Part shown: positions 8,051 to 16,045 of the stretch, piece by piece
Position numbering within the stretch: position 1 is the first letter of the stretch
How the letters are laid out: each line of letters begins with the position of its first letter
Source: Myxococcales bacterium
GTDB lineage: Bacteria; Myxococcota_A; Polyangia; Polyangiales; Polyangiaceae
Assembly: GCA_016712525.1 (NCBI GenBank)
Contig: JADJQX010000001.1
Coordinates: forward strand, 2,665,852-2,729,851
Direction of reading: 5' to 3'
DNA: 64,000 nt
Notes under the pieces: generated by a model
Seen by the model: the letters and a program-made list of their open reading frames with translations, nothing else
The model's database searches: none
What the model was told of the DNA's origin: nothing
Translations under genes and position numbers: made by a program

Positions 8051-8268
8051 CGCCCGAGCTCCTGCGCCGAGAAGCGCGGCGTCGTGTCGTCGAGGTAGGG
8101 CCGCAAGAGGTGGCGCTTCGTGCCCGACGTCTCGTGGGCGGCGAGCCGCTGGAGGTCGCGCCGTACGGGTGGCTCGAGCTCGACGACGTAGCGCTCGGGC
8201 GTGAGGTCCGCGCCGCCGAAGTCACCGGGCAGCGCGAGGTGGGGAGGGGGAAGGCTCGTGGGCGTCAT
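8047..8268 (-). CDS. Small soluble protein heading the SigZ cassette
   Basis: 73 residues from the ATG complementary to 8266-8268, without signal peptide or membrane segment. It starts MTPTSLPPPHL and contains a charged helix (PPVRRDLQRLAAHE). Its stop overlaps the start of the membrane-protein gene (ATGA, 8047-8050). An in-frame TTG at 8310 would add 14 residues and cannot be excluded. The family is not recognised. Its reality rests on the overlap with a convincing gene and on GC-rich third positions. It lies downstream of the S9 peptidase gene in the same direction (84-base gap), so it could also be the tail of a longer transcript. Confidence 0.6.
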   Translation of the reverse strand: MTPTSLPPPHLALPGDFGGADLTPERYVVELEPPVRRDLQRLAAHETSGTKRHLLRPYLDDTTPRFSAQELGR

Positions 8269-8352
8269 GGTCTCGTGGATCACGACGCCACCCGATGCCG
8301 GCGGATGCAAAGAATCTTCACCCGAGCCAAAAAGCTCATTGTTTGCGTATGT

Positions 8353-10383
8353 TTATGGTGCGCCTGGGCCTGGCAGCGCGGGGCCGCTCGTGTCCTCGAA
8401 GAGGTACCTGTCGAGGAAGCGATCGGTGAGATCGAGGGCCTTGAGGTTGTTCTCGGTCTTGGTGAAGCCGTGGCCTTCGTTCTCGAGCACGAGGTAGTGC
8501 ACGGGCACCTTCTGCGCCGCGAGCCCGGCGACGATGCGGTCCGACTGGTCCTTCTTCACGCGGGCGTCCTTGTCGCCCTGGACGACGAGCAGCGGCTTCT
8601 TCATGCGCGACACGAAGTGGATGGGGGAGCGATCGTGCTGGTAGCGCGCGTGGGCGGGGTTCTTCGGATCGCCGAACTTCTGGAAGATGAACGACGACAT
8701 GCTCGCCCAGTACGGGGGGAAGCTCTCGACGAGGGTCCGAAGGTCCGACACGCCGAAGAAGTCCACGTTGGCCGCGAACTCGTCGGGTGTGAACGCCTCG
8801 GCCGCGAGCGCCATGTACCCGCCGTAGCTCCCCCCGAAGACCACGACGCGGTTCGTGTCGACGCCCGCGTTCGCGACCATCCAGCGCTTGCAGGCGACCA
8901 CGTCCTCGAGCGGGCCGCCGCCGAGGTCGAGGTTGTCGAGCTTCGTGTAGCTCTTTCCGTAGCCCGTCGACCCACGCACGTTCGGGACGAGCACGGCGTA
9001 CCCCTTCGAGACCAAGTACTGCCGGAACGCCGAGAACGTCTTTCGTGACTGCGAGGTGGGTCCGCCGTGCACGTCGATGAGGGCGGGGACCGGGCCCTTC
9101 GCGCCCTCGGGCCGATAGAGGAACGCCGGCACGAGCTTGCCGTCGAACGAGGGGATCTTCACGGACTCTCCCGCGATCATGCGCCGGTCACGGAGCGACG
9201 GGGGCCACGGATCGACGAGCTGCGTGAGCGCGCCCGTCCCGAGGTCGAGGACGTAGGACGTCGCGGGGCTCGTGTCGCTCGTGAGGGAGAGGCCGACGAG
9301 CTTGTCCGATGGAGAGAAGCCGAGCACGACGAAAGCTCCCTCGCCCCCCGGAGGGGGCGGCAGTGGCACGGGAGTTCGTTTGCCTTCGAGGGTGAGCTCG
9401 AGCTTCGGCACGCCGTCGGCGTTGACCTCGGTATACCTATATTTTCCCGTTCGGGAGAGGCCCGCGCCGTCGACGTCCCACGCCGCCGAGAGCTCTTTGG
9501 TCTTCGCCTTCGTCGCAAGATCGAGCGACACGAGCGAGGCATGCTCGCCCTCTTCGTCGGTCTGGAGGAAGAGCCGCTTCCCGTCGTGGGAGAACATCGC
9601 GGGCTCGTAGCGCACGTCGCCCTCGTGCTTCGTGAGGAGCTCCGCCTTGCCCTTGCGGCCCATGACCCACACGTCGGTGTTGGTGTCGGAGTGGGTCTCG
9701 CTCAAGGCGAAGGTGGTGTGGGCCGGGTTCGTGGCGGCGAACGAGAAGCTGCCCGAGGCCTTCCACAGCACGGTGCTCTTCTTGCTCGCGACGTCGTACT
9801 CGACGAGATCCATGGCCTTCTCGTCGCGCCCGTTCGACAGGTACAAAAACGTACGGCCGTCGCTCGCCCACTCCACGAGCTCGGTCCTCCGCCCCTGAGG
9901 TAGCTCGGGGACGAGCTCGCGCGCTGCGGAGCCTGCTGCGTCGGTCGCGTAGAGGCGCGGCAGCTCGTCGCCCCCGCGGTCGGCCTCGAACACGAGCACG
10001 TCGGCCTTGGGCGAGAACGCGAACGAGTGCACGAAACCCTCGACGTGCGTGACCTGCACCGGCGCGCCGCCCGCGATGGGGCGCACCCACACGTCGATGC
10101 GGCCCGTGAGGTCGGCCGCGAACGCCACCTTGGTCTCGTCGTGGGAGAAGGAGAGAAGCCGGTTCCCGCTGCGCGACACGGGCGGGACACGCCGCACCTT
10201 GAAGTACTCCTCGAGGGCGACCGGGGCCTTGGGCGCGCGTTTTGGCGGAGCGGCGGGCGCGCGCGCCGGGGCCGAGGCCAAGGGCCCCGACGAGCTCGCG
10301 GTGGGGCGAGGCGCGAGGGCCTCGCCAGGAGCACAGGCGGTGAGGGAGAGGGCGAGGAGGACGAGCGTCGTTCGGTGGGGCAT
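8353..10383 (-). CDS. S9 prolyl-oligopeptidase-family lipoprotein
   Basis: 676 residues. The signal peptide ends in LTAC (Cys17), then an Ala/Pro linker, a seven-bladed beta-propeller region (about 60-410, with repeated WASDGR and FSHDGKRL-type blades) and a C-terminal alpha/beta hydrolase domain. The catalytic triad is complete: Ser519 in GGSYGGY, Asp606 in GDKDARV and His638 in EGHGF. This is the acylaminoacyl-peptidase / DPP-like branch that cleaves short peptides entering through the propeller. The lipid anchor suggests a periplasmic or surface role in peptide scavenging. The ATG at 10383 starts exactly at the signal peptide. It is divergent from the next gene with about 270 bases between them. 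Confidence 0.95.
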   Translation of the reverse strand: MPHRTTLVLLALSLTACAPGEALAPRPTASSSGPLASAPARAPAAPPKRAPKAPVALEEYFKVRRVPPVSRSGNRLLSFSHDETKVAFAADLTGRIDVWVRPIAGGAPVQVTHVEGFVHSFAFSPKADVLVFEADRGGDELPRLYATDAAGSAARELVPELPQGRRTELVEWASDGRTFLYLSNGRDEKAMDLVEYDVASKKSTVLWKASGSFSFAATNPAHTTFALSETHSDTNTDVWVMGRKGKAELLTKHEGDVRYEPAMFSHDGKRLFLQTDEEGEHASLVSLDLATKAKTKELSAAWDVDGAGLSRTGKYRYTEVNADGVPKLELTLEGKRTPVPLPPPPGGEGAFVVLGFSPSDKLVGLSLTSDTSPATSYVLDLGTGALTQLVDPWPPSLRDRRMIAGESVKIPSFDGKLVPAFLYRPEGAKGPVPALIDVHGGPTSQSRKTFSAFRQYLVSKGYAVLVPNVRGSTGYGKSYTKLDNLDLGGGPLEDVVACKRWMVANAGVDTNRVVVFGGSYGGYMALAAEAFTPDEFAANVDFFGVSDLRTLVESFPPYWASMSSFIFQKFGDPKNPAHARYQHDRSPIHFVSRMKKPLLVVQGDKDARVKKDQSDRIVAGLAAQKVPVHYLVLENEGHGFTKTENNLKALDLTDRFLDRYLFEDTSGPALPGPGAP

Positions 10384-10652
10384 CGGTGTCTTTCGAGGGG
10401 GACCTGTGGAGAGTGGGCCTAGGTCGTCTCGGCGGGGCGAAAAATTTCGTCATCGGTGCTCCTGACCGCACGAACGGCCCTTTTGCTCTCCCCGTGATAC
10501 GTCGAACGGGTGAATTGTTCGAAATGCCTAGACTGTGTTCTTTAGGCTGGCATAACGTCTCTCGCGCCGGGAGAGGGCCGAACGGTTCTCTCTCGGCGAC
10601 CGAGGCGAGGTTTCGAGGGGGGCGCCGAGCGCGCCGCCCGCGGGAGAGGCTC

Positions 10653-11522
10653 ATGCACAGCGCGATTGACCGAGTTTTCGACGCCGCGACGCTCGCGGCC
10701 TATGGCGAGTACCTCGCCGCGACGCCGGCCCCGGCCCACGCCGAGCACGTCCGGCACCGCCATGACGTGCTGTCCGCCCACGGTCGAGGCGCCGGTGAGG
10801 CCGCGCACGTCCGCCGTCAGCGGCGCCTCCGGTCTCAGCGCGCCGTGCTCGACGCGTACATCGAGGCCGCGTACGTGTGCGGCGTCCTCGACGGGCACCT
10901 CACCGAGCGCCTCCGCGCCATCGACCCGGGCGCCCACGCCAGCGCCGTGGCCACCTGCCTCGCGTGCTGGGTGTTCGGGGGCATGCTGGCCTGTCGGGTG
11001 TCGTCGCGCGGGGGCGAAGGGGCGCTCGGGGTCTCGAGCCTCTCCGACACGTACGCGGTCGAGGTGCGGGTGCCCGAGGCCTCGGTCGATGGCGTCCCCG
11101 AGATCGCCAGCGCGCTCGAGCTGGCGCCCCGCCCCCTCGCCCCTCAGCCCAAGAACCTGCTCGTGCTCGTCCCGCGTGCTCGCACCCATCGCATCGATCG
11201 TGCCGAGGTCGAGCGGGCCCTCGTGGGCGACCTCACCTTGGACGCGAGGGGGGGCACGGGATGGCTCGCGCAGCGGCCCGACGTGAGCGCGGTGGTCATC
11301 TTCGAGGTGCTCGAGGCCCACGCGACCGACGAGCCCTCCGAACCTGGCGATCTCGCGGAGTGGTCTCCTCGGCGCACCACGCCCGACAGCGACCTCTGGC
11401 CCGAGCACGGTGGTTTGGTCGTGCACAACCCGTTCGCGGCCTACCCGACGAGCGACACGACGTTCGCGCGGTTCCCCGAGCTCGTGAAGCGCGGCACCTC
11501 CCTCGTGTGGACCGACGTCTGA
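10653..11522 (+). CDS. Hypothetical protein
   Basis: 289 residues from the ATG at 10653, preceded by GGGAGAGG at a suitable distance. There is no signal peptide or clear membrane segment. The N-terminal third is helical and Arg/His-rich (about 50-75), the middle has AYVCGVLDG and a Cys-containing helix, and the C-terminal half has strands such as PKNLLVLVPRAR and VSAVVIFEVLEAH. I do not recognise the family. The 269-base region upstream is AT-richer than average (for example around 10510-10550) and probably holds divergent promoters for this gene and the S9 peptidase. Third positions are strongly GC, supporting coding. Function unknown. Confidence 0.7.
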   Translation: MHSAIDRVFDAATLAAYGEYLAATPAPAHAEHVRHRHDVLSAHGRGAGEAAHVRRQRRLRSQRAVLDAYIEAAYVCGVLDGHLTERLRAIDPGAHASAVATCLACWVFGGMLACRVSSRGGEGALGVSSLSDTYAVEVRVPEASVDGVPEIASALELAPRPLAPQPKNLLVLVPRARTHRIDRAEVERALVGDLTLDARGGTGWLAQRPDVSAVVIFEVLEAHATDEPSEPGDLAEWSPRRTTPDSDLWPEHGGLVVHNPFAAYPTSDTTFARFPELVKRGTSLVWTDV

Positions 11523-11753
11523 CTGGAAGCGGCTGCCGGCGGTCGCGCCCCTCCCCGAGGGCACGGGCACGACCGTTCGCCGCGTACGTCGCGGAGGCGG
11601 CGACCGAATCGGTCGGGCGATAGGGCTTCGGGTCTACGTCGCGCTGCGTCGTGCCGAGAAGGCGAAAGGTGCCGCTTTCTGAGGGGAGGTCCGGTTGCTG
11701 CCCGCGTACTCTCGTGGCAAAGCTGCTCGACCAAGCCTCTCGGAGGAGTGCAC

Positions 11754-13451
11754 ATGCGTGTTTCGGCTCTACGTGTCTTCGGGGCGCTCGCCGCGTCCGT
11801 CGTCTCTCTCGTCGCCTGCGATGCCACGGTCCCCGAGGACGCCGGCGAGGGTGAAGATCTCACCGCCGAGGACGCGGTCAAAGTAGGAGCCTCCCCCGAT
11901 CTTTGCGTGGGCGTGCGAGGAAACGGGCACTACATCGTGACGCACTTCGCGTCGATGGCGCGCATCGTCGAGACCTACGGCATCCCGAACGGCATGGCGG
12001 GCGGCAGCTCCGGCTCGATCACCCAGTTCGTGTACGAGTCGGTGCTGATGAACCCCGGGGTGCGCACCTGCGGCACACGTGCGTGCAACAAGGGGCAGGC
12101 CTCGGCGCGGGTCGCGCTCACGTTGAAGTCCCTCGAGGGATACGGCGAGGCGGTCGCGGGCTCGGACGAGGTGGTGGCCATCACCGAGCTCGTCGGGCTC
12201 GTCTCCAAGCTCAAGGCCGAGACCGAGAAGCGCAACATCGAGGCGCTCCTCAAGACCGACGTCGCCGCCGCGACACGGCAGCTCCAAGAGGTGCTCGCGA
12301 TCCCCGAATTTTCGGCCATCGTGAACCCCGAGATCAAAGAGCTGCTCGCGTCTCCGCAGCGCGCCTCGTTCGCCGCGAAGGACGTCCAGAAGTCCATCAC
12401 GACGCTCGGTGCCTTCTCGGTCGACGACAACCGCCTCTTCTTCCGCCCCGGCCTCCTCAACTGGAACGCTCTCGCGGACCTCTTCGGCCGCGTGGCGAGC
12501 TTCTACGCGGGGTATGCCCCGGCCGATAACCCCGGCATGAAGGCCTGGCTCGACGACTGCGCCGAGGGAAGTGTCGGCAAGCCGTGGACCGAGGCGGCCG
12601 CCGTGTCGACCCCCAAAGGCACGTGCGGCGAGCGATTCGTCGGGCTCGTGAACGCGTACCGAAAAGAGGTTCGCGCGAAGCCCCCCACGAAGAGCCGTAT
12701 CGACGACCGAGTCGATCTGGCCACTCCGCTCATGAAGCTCATCTCGACGAGCGTCCTCGAGGGGGAGGCCGCGAAGGCCTACAAAACGGCCCGTTCCGAA
12801 TATCTCTCGGGCAAGTATCCCGATGGGAACATCGCGTTTGCTCCGCCCTTTGCCGATATCAAATTCGGGTATTGGGGGCGCGCCGCCGACCTCGAGAAGG
12901 TCCGCGGAAACCCCCGCGGGCTCGACGACCTCAAGACGGCGAAGTTCTCGTCGCTCGGTGGCGGCTCTTGGCGCGAGGTGCTCACCGCGTCGCCGGCCGA
13001 GCCCGGGCTCTCGCGCCTCGTGGAGCTCCCCGACGGGCGTGTGTCCGCCGGAGGGTGGTCCGACCTCGCGCCCGTGCTCGTCCTGAAGAACGCCGGCTGC
13101 CAGAAGGTCGTCTACGTGACGCGCGAGGGCGACGAGTCGGGCTTCGCGGTGAAGATCGCGAAGAACCTCGGGATGGACAAAGCCTCGTGGCAGAAGCTCT
13201 ACGACCTCTCGGGCCAGAGCGCCTACACCCGCTCGGTCGCCGAGGCGGACGGTGTATGGTGCACGAATTGGAACGGGTTCACGGATCTCCAGCAGCGTGA
13301 GATGTCGCTCGATTCGTTCCGGGCGCCGCTCGAGGTGCGCGCGGGCCTTCGCTCGACCCGAGCGCTCCGTCGCTACGCGAACGTGACCGACAAGACCGGC
13401 AAGGTCGGCTGCACGCCGCTCGTCTCGGGGGGCGCGACCTTCCCCGAGTGA
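11754..13451 (+). CDS. Patatin-like phospholipase lipoprotein
   Basis: 565 residues. The signal peptide ends in LVAC (Cys22). The mature region opens with GVRGNGH (53-59), matching the Gly/Arg oxyanion loop of patatins, and GGSSGS (83-88), a GxSxG elbow with Ser85. A candidate catalytic Asp is D499 in a DG pair. Patatins use a Ser-Asp dyad to hydrolyse acyl lipids. The domain is long for a patatin because an about 350-residue helical insertion separates the two motifs; that makes the Asp assignment tentative. A strong GGAGGAG precedes the ATG at 11754; an in-frame GTG at 11748 overlaps that site and is unlikely. Expected location: periplasm or outer membrane. Confidence 0.72.
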   Translation: MRVSALRVFGALAASVVSLVACDATVPEDAGEGEDLTAEDAVKVGASPDLCVGVRGNGHYIVTHFASMARIVETYGIPNGMAGGSSGSITQFVYESVLMNPGVRTCGTRACNKGQASARVALTLKSLEGYGEAVAGSDEVVAITELVGLVSKLKAETEKRNIEALLKTDVAAATRQLQEVLAIPEFSAIVNPEIKELLASPQRASFAAKDVQKSITTLGAFSVDDNRLFFRPGLLNWNALADLFGRVASFYAGYAPADNPGMKAWLDDCAEGSVGKPWTEAAAVSTPKGTCGERFVGLVNAYRKEVRAKPPTKSRIDDRVDLATPLMKLISTSVLEGEAAKAYKTARSEYLSGKYPDGNIAFAPPFADIKFGYWGRAADLEKVRGNPRGLDDLKTAKFSSLGGGSWREVLTASPAEPGLSRLVELPDGRVSAGGWSDLAPVLVLKNAGCQKVVYVTREGDESGFAVKIAKNLGMDKASWQKLYDLSGQSAYTRSVAEADGVWCTNWNGFTDLQQREMSLDSFRAPLEVRAGLRSTRALRRYANVTDKTGKVGCTPLVSGGATFPE

Positions 13452-13470
13452 GCGTGCGTGTGCCCTAGCC

Positions 13471-13495
13471 CGCGCCGCTCGACTCGGGCGGCGCG
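13471..13495. terminator. Hairpin between convergent genes
   Basis: CGCGCCG (13471-13477) and CGGCGCG (13489-13495) form a 7-bp GC stem with an 11-base loop. It lies in the 49-base gap between the convergent patatin-like and FHA genes. On the + strand it is followed by AGCTTTC. Likely a shared terminator, on position only. Confidence 0.4.
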
Positions 13496-13500
13496 AGCTT

Positions 13501-14232
13501 TCAGGCCGCGCCGTCGAGGCGGAAGCGGAAAAAGCCGGCCAAGATGAGCTCGTCGCCGCGGATGAGGGGGGTGGGGGAGCCGGGGGCGACCTGGCTCACC
13601 TGGCCGGCGCGGTGGATCCACGTGCCATTCGCCGAGTGGAGATCGATGACGAACGCACGGCGGTCGGGGCGCTCGATGCGCACGTGCTGGCGGGCGATGG
13701 CGCGCGCCACGAGATCGACGTTCGCCTGCGGTCCGCGGCCGAGCATGATGCCTCCCTCGGTCGGGAGCTGAATGACCGAGCCGATGCGCGGGCCGTCTCC
13801 GACGGAGCTGTCGGCGCCCGATCTCCCGAGGTACGTGAGGCGGAGAGGCCCTTGCGCGCGCGCCTGACGAGGCTCGTTGATGACGTGGTAGAGCGCCTCG
13901 TTGAGCTTCTCTTCGCGCCAGGTGTAGGCGTCGGCGCGGCAGAAGAGGGCGCGCTGTTGGGTGGACTCGTCCCACGTGGCGCCGAGGGAGCCGCCGAGGT
14001 TCATGACGCTCGACGCGAGCACCGCGGGGATGCCCGCTTGCCACGCCTTTCGGATGCCGTCGAGCGGGTCGTACACGAGGACGTGCACGACGCACGCGGA
14101 GGCCTGGTTGGGCGACAGCGGTTGCCCCTCGCGAATGGGCACACACGCGAGGTTGCATGCGGCGATCGCGCGCTGGAGGGCGATGAGATCCTCGCCGGGA
14201 GGCGCGAGCAGGTAGACGGGCCGTTGCCGCAT
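13501..14232 (-). CDS. FHA-domain protein with receiver-like N-terminus
   Basis: 243 residues from the ATG complementary to 14230-14232. The C-terminal about 90 residues are an FHA domain: LGRGPQANVDL, then ARQHVRIER, and the phosphothreonine-binding HSANGTWIHRAG, ending in a final strand (FFRFRLDG). The first about 125 residues alternate strands and helices (VYLLAPPGEDL, VHVLVYDPLDG, GIPAVLASSV) like a response-regulator receiver, but the phospho-acceptor Asp is not at the expected spot, so it would be a degenerate receiver. FHA domains read Ser/Thr phosphorylation, consistent with a kinase-rich myxobacterial genome. Cytoplasmic, standalone gene; partner unknown. Confidence 0.85.
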   Translation of the reverse strand: MRQRPVYLLAPPGEDLIALQRAIAACNLACVPIREGQPLSPNQASACVVHVLVYDPLDGIRKAWQAGIPAVLASSVMNLGGSLGATWDESTQQRALFCRADAYTWREEKLNEALYHVINEPRQARAQGPLRLTYLGRSGADSSVGDGPRIGSVIQLPTEGGIMLGRGPQANVDLVARAIARQHVRIERPDRRAFVIDLHSANGTWIHRAGQVSQVAPGSPTPLIRGDELILAGFFRFRLDGAA

Positions 14233-14526
14233 GGTGGGACGAGGAGAATACGGAGGCGCCGCGAGCAAGGGAAGGGGCTCGCCCGTCTCTCGACCGTTCG
14301 GTCGGAAAAAGCTTACGCGGGCGTGAGGTGCGGCGCCACGTGCGGGTCGGTGTGGTCGAGGGAGATCGCGAACGATCGAAAATTGTTGAGTGATGACAGC
14401 GTCTTACGAGCACGATGGGGCAGCCTTGTGCCGCCGACGAAGGAGCATCCCGCTTCGGCCTCTCGGGGTCGCGAGCCGCCTCCTTGCATCGGCGTCGACG
14501 GTACGAATCGTCGACGTCGGGGCGGC

Positions 14527-15906
14527 TCAGCCCGTCTCGTCACCGAGTGGATCGGGTGAGACTCGCTGTTCGGTGTACAGCTTGAGCCGAAGGGTGATGA
14601 GATAGGTGATGCCACACGCGAGGATCGCTGGAGGTCCGAAGGCCTTCCCGAACACCTCGAGGACCAGCGCGATCGCCGCGAGCGGGACCCCGACGACGGC
14701 CACGAGCGACGAGCTTATCCCGACGACCACGAAGAGGGCGGGATCGAGCGACGTGCCGAGGATACGGTTCACGAGCATCGCGACGAGCGCTCCCGAAACA
14801 CCGCCGAGGAACATGCTCGGGATCAGCATGCCGACCGAGTGACGCGCGCTCACGGCGAGCCCCGTGGTCAGGACCTTCGCGAAGAGGATCGCCGCGACGA
14901 TCCCGACGTGCGAGAACGCCTCGTCGCCCTTGAGGAGACCCGCGAGCACGCCTTCCCCCATCCCCAGGACGCTGGACGGCGCGATGCCGAGGCCCGCCTT
15001 GAGCCCGAGCGCGAGGAGCCCGGCGAGCAAGCTCGCGACGATGGGCGCGAAGCGACCAAGCTTGCCCGAAGCGACGCGGAGCACCTTGACGACACGTGAG
15101 AAGCCGACGGCGAGCGGTACGGATACCGTCAGAGCGACCACCGTCACGGCGACATACTCGTGCAGCGAGTAGACCGGAGAGTGTGCCTTCGTCACGAAGA
15201 GGGGGATATATCCCCGGAGGCGGTTGTTCAGCGCGTAGGCGATGACCCCGGCCCACATCGCGTACGCGAGCTTCCGATAGATGATGCGATCGCCGTAGAC
15301 GACCTCCGTCGCGAAGATCGCGGCGGAGAGGGGCGCGCCGAGCAGAGTCGCCACGGCAGCCGAGATGCCGGCGAGCTGGTAGGTGCGGAGCTCGTACTCG
15401 GACCGCACCCGCATGACCCGAGCGAAGCCCGATGACAAGCCCTCGGCGACGAGGACGCTCGGTGCCTCGAGCCCGCCGCTCGAGCCTGACCCGAGCGACA
15501 CCAGCGTGAGGAGCGCCTTGCGAAACGCGAGCAAGAACGCCGGGCGTTCGTACCGGGGGCGAGGGTCGTCCCCGTCTTCTTCGTACGTCACGTGGTAGTT
15601 CTTGAGCGTGATCTCCATGCCGTCGCCGGACGCGTCGGCCCACGCCTCGTGCCTGGACAGCACCCCCGCGATCGCGCCGCCCAACCCGAGGGCCACGAGC
15701 AACACGACGCCTCCTTCGAGGTCGTGGTCGGCGCGATGGAAGAGCGCGTGCGCCATGGCGTGAACCGCCCACCGGAGCCCCGAGATGCACGCCCAGACGA
15801 GGGTGGAGAGCAGGGTGACGAGCAACATGATGCGCACCACGTGGTCCCACCGGTCGTGGAGCGCCTTGCCCTCGTCGTCGAGCTTGTCGAAGTGCTTTCC
15901 ACCCAC
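14527..15906 (-). CDS. ClC-family chloride channel/antiporter
   Basis: 459 residues with about 10-11 membrane helices. ClC signatures are a GSGSSGGLEAPS loop (the GSGIP/GxExP region in variant form, with the Glu that gates or couples protons), SAAVATLLGAPLSAAIFATE, and a late GGVSGALVAMLVNR plus GISSSLVAVVGVPLAAIALVLE. ClC proteins move Cl- through the inner membrane as channels or Cl-/H+ exchangers. The central Tyr region cannot be placed with certainty. There is no C-terminal CBS domain. The start is a GTG at 15906 with a poorly spaced GGGGAG, so the exact N-terminus is uncertain by a few residues. Monocistronic; the 3' flank of 294 bases to 14233 shows no gene. Confidence 0.92.
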   Translation of the reverse strand: MGGKHFDKLDDEGKALHDRWDHVVRIMLLVTLLSTLVWACISGLRWAVHAMAHALFHRADHDLEGGVVLLVALGLGGAIAGVLSRHEAWADASGDGMEITLKNYHVTYEEDGDDPRPRYERPAFLLAFRKALLTLVSLGSGSSGGLEAPSVLVAEGLSSGFARVMRVRSEYELRTYQLAGISAAVATLLGAPLSAAIFATEVVYGDRIIYRKLAYAMWAGVIAYALNNRLRGYIPLFVTKAHSPVYSLHEYVAVTVVALTVSVPLAVGFSRVVKVLRVASGKLGRFAPIVASLLAGLLALGLKAGLGIAPSSVLGMGEGVLAGLLKGDEAFSHVGIVAAILFAKVLTTGLAVSARHSVGMLIPSMFLGGVSGALVAMLVNRILGTSLDPALFVVVGISSSLVAVVGVPLAAIALVLEVFGKAFGPPAILACGITYLITLRLKLYTEQRVSPDPLGDETG

Positions 15907-16007
15907 ACTCCCCGCATATCAGCTTCTCCTCGCGGCGGCAGCTCAGGTTCCACGAAAACACGAAGGCCGAAGCCCGCGTGTGCGAGCCTCGGCCTCGGTG
16001 CGTCACG

Positions 16008-16030
16008 GGCTCCGGGGTTCGCCCGGAGCC
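16008..16030 (-). terminator. Stem-loop downstream of amidohydrolase gene
   Basis: GGCTCCGGG (16008-16016) and CCCGGAGCC (16022-16030) make a perfect 9-bp stem with a 5-base loop (GTTCG), beginning 16 bases past the stop of the amidohydrolase gene. There is no clear U tract, which is common in GC-rich genomes. Confidence 0.65.
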
Positions 16031-16045
16031 GCGTAGGTCAGCGTG

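Noticed and set aside
11523..11753. Small gene between the hypothetical and patatin genes
   Set aside because: Short open frames here lack a ribosome site and coding composition; the region is better read as a leader with promoter.
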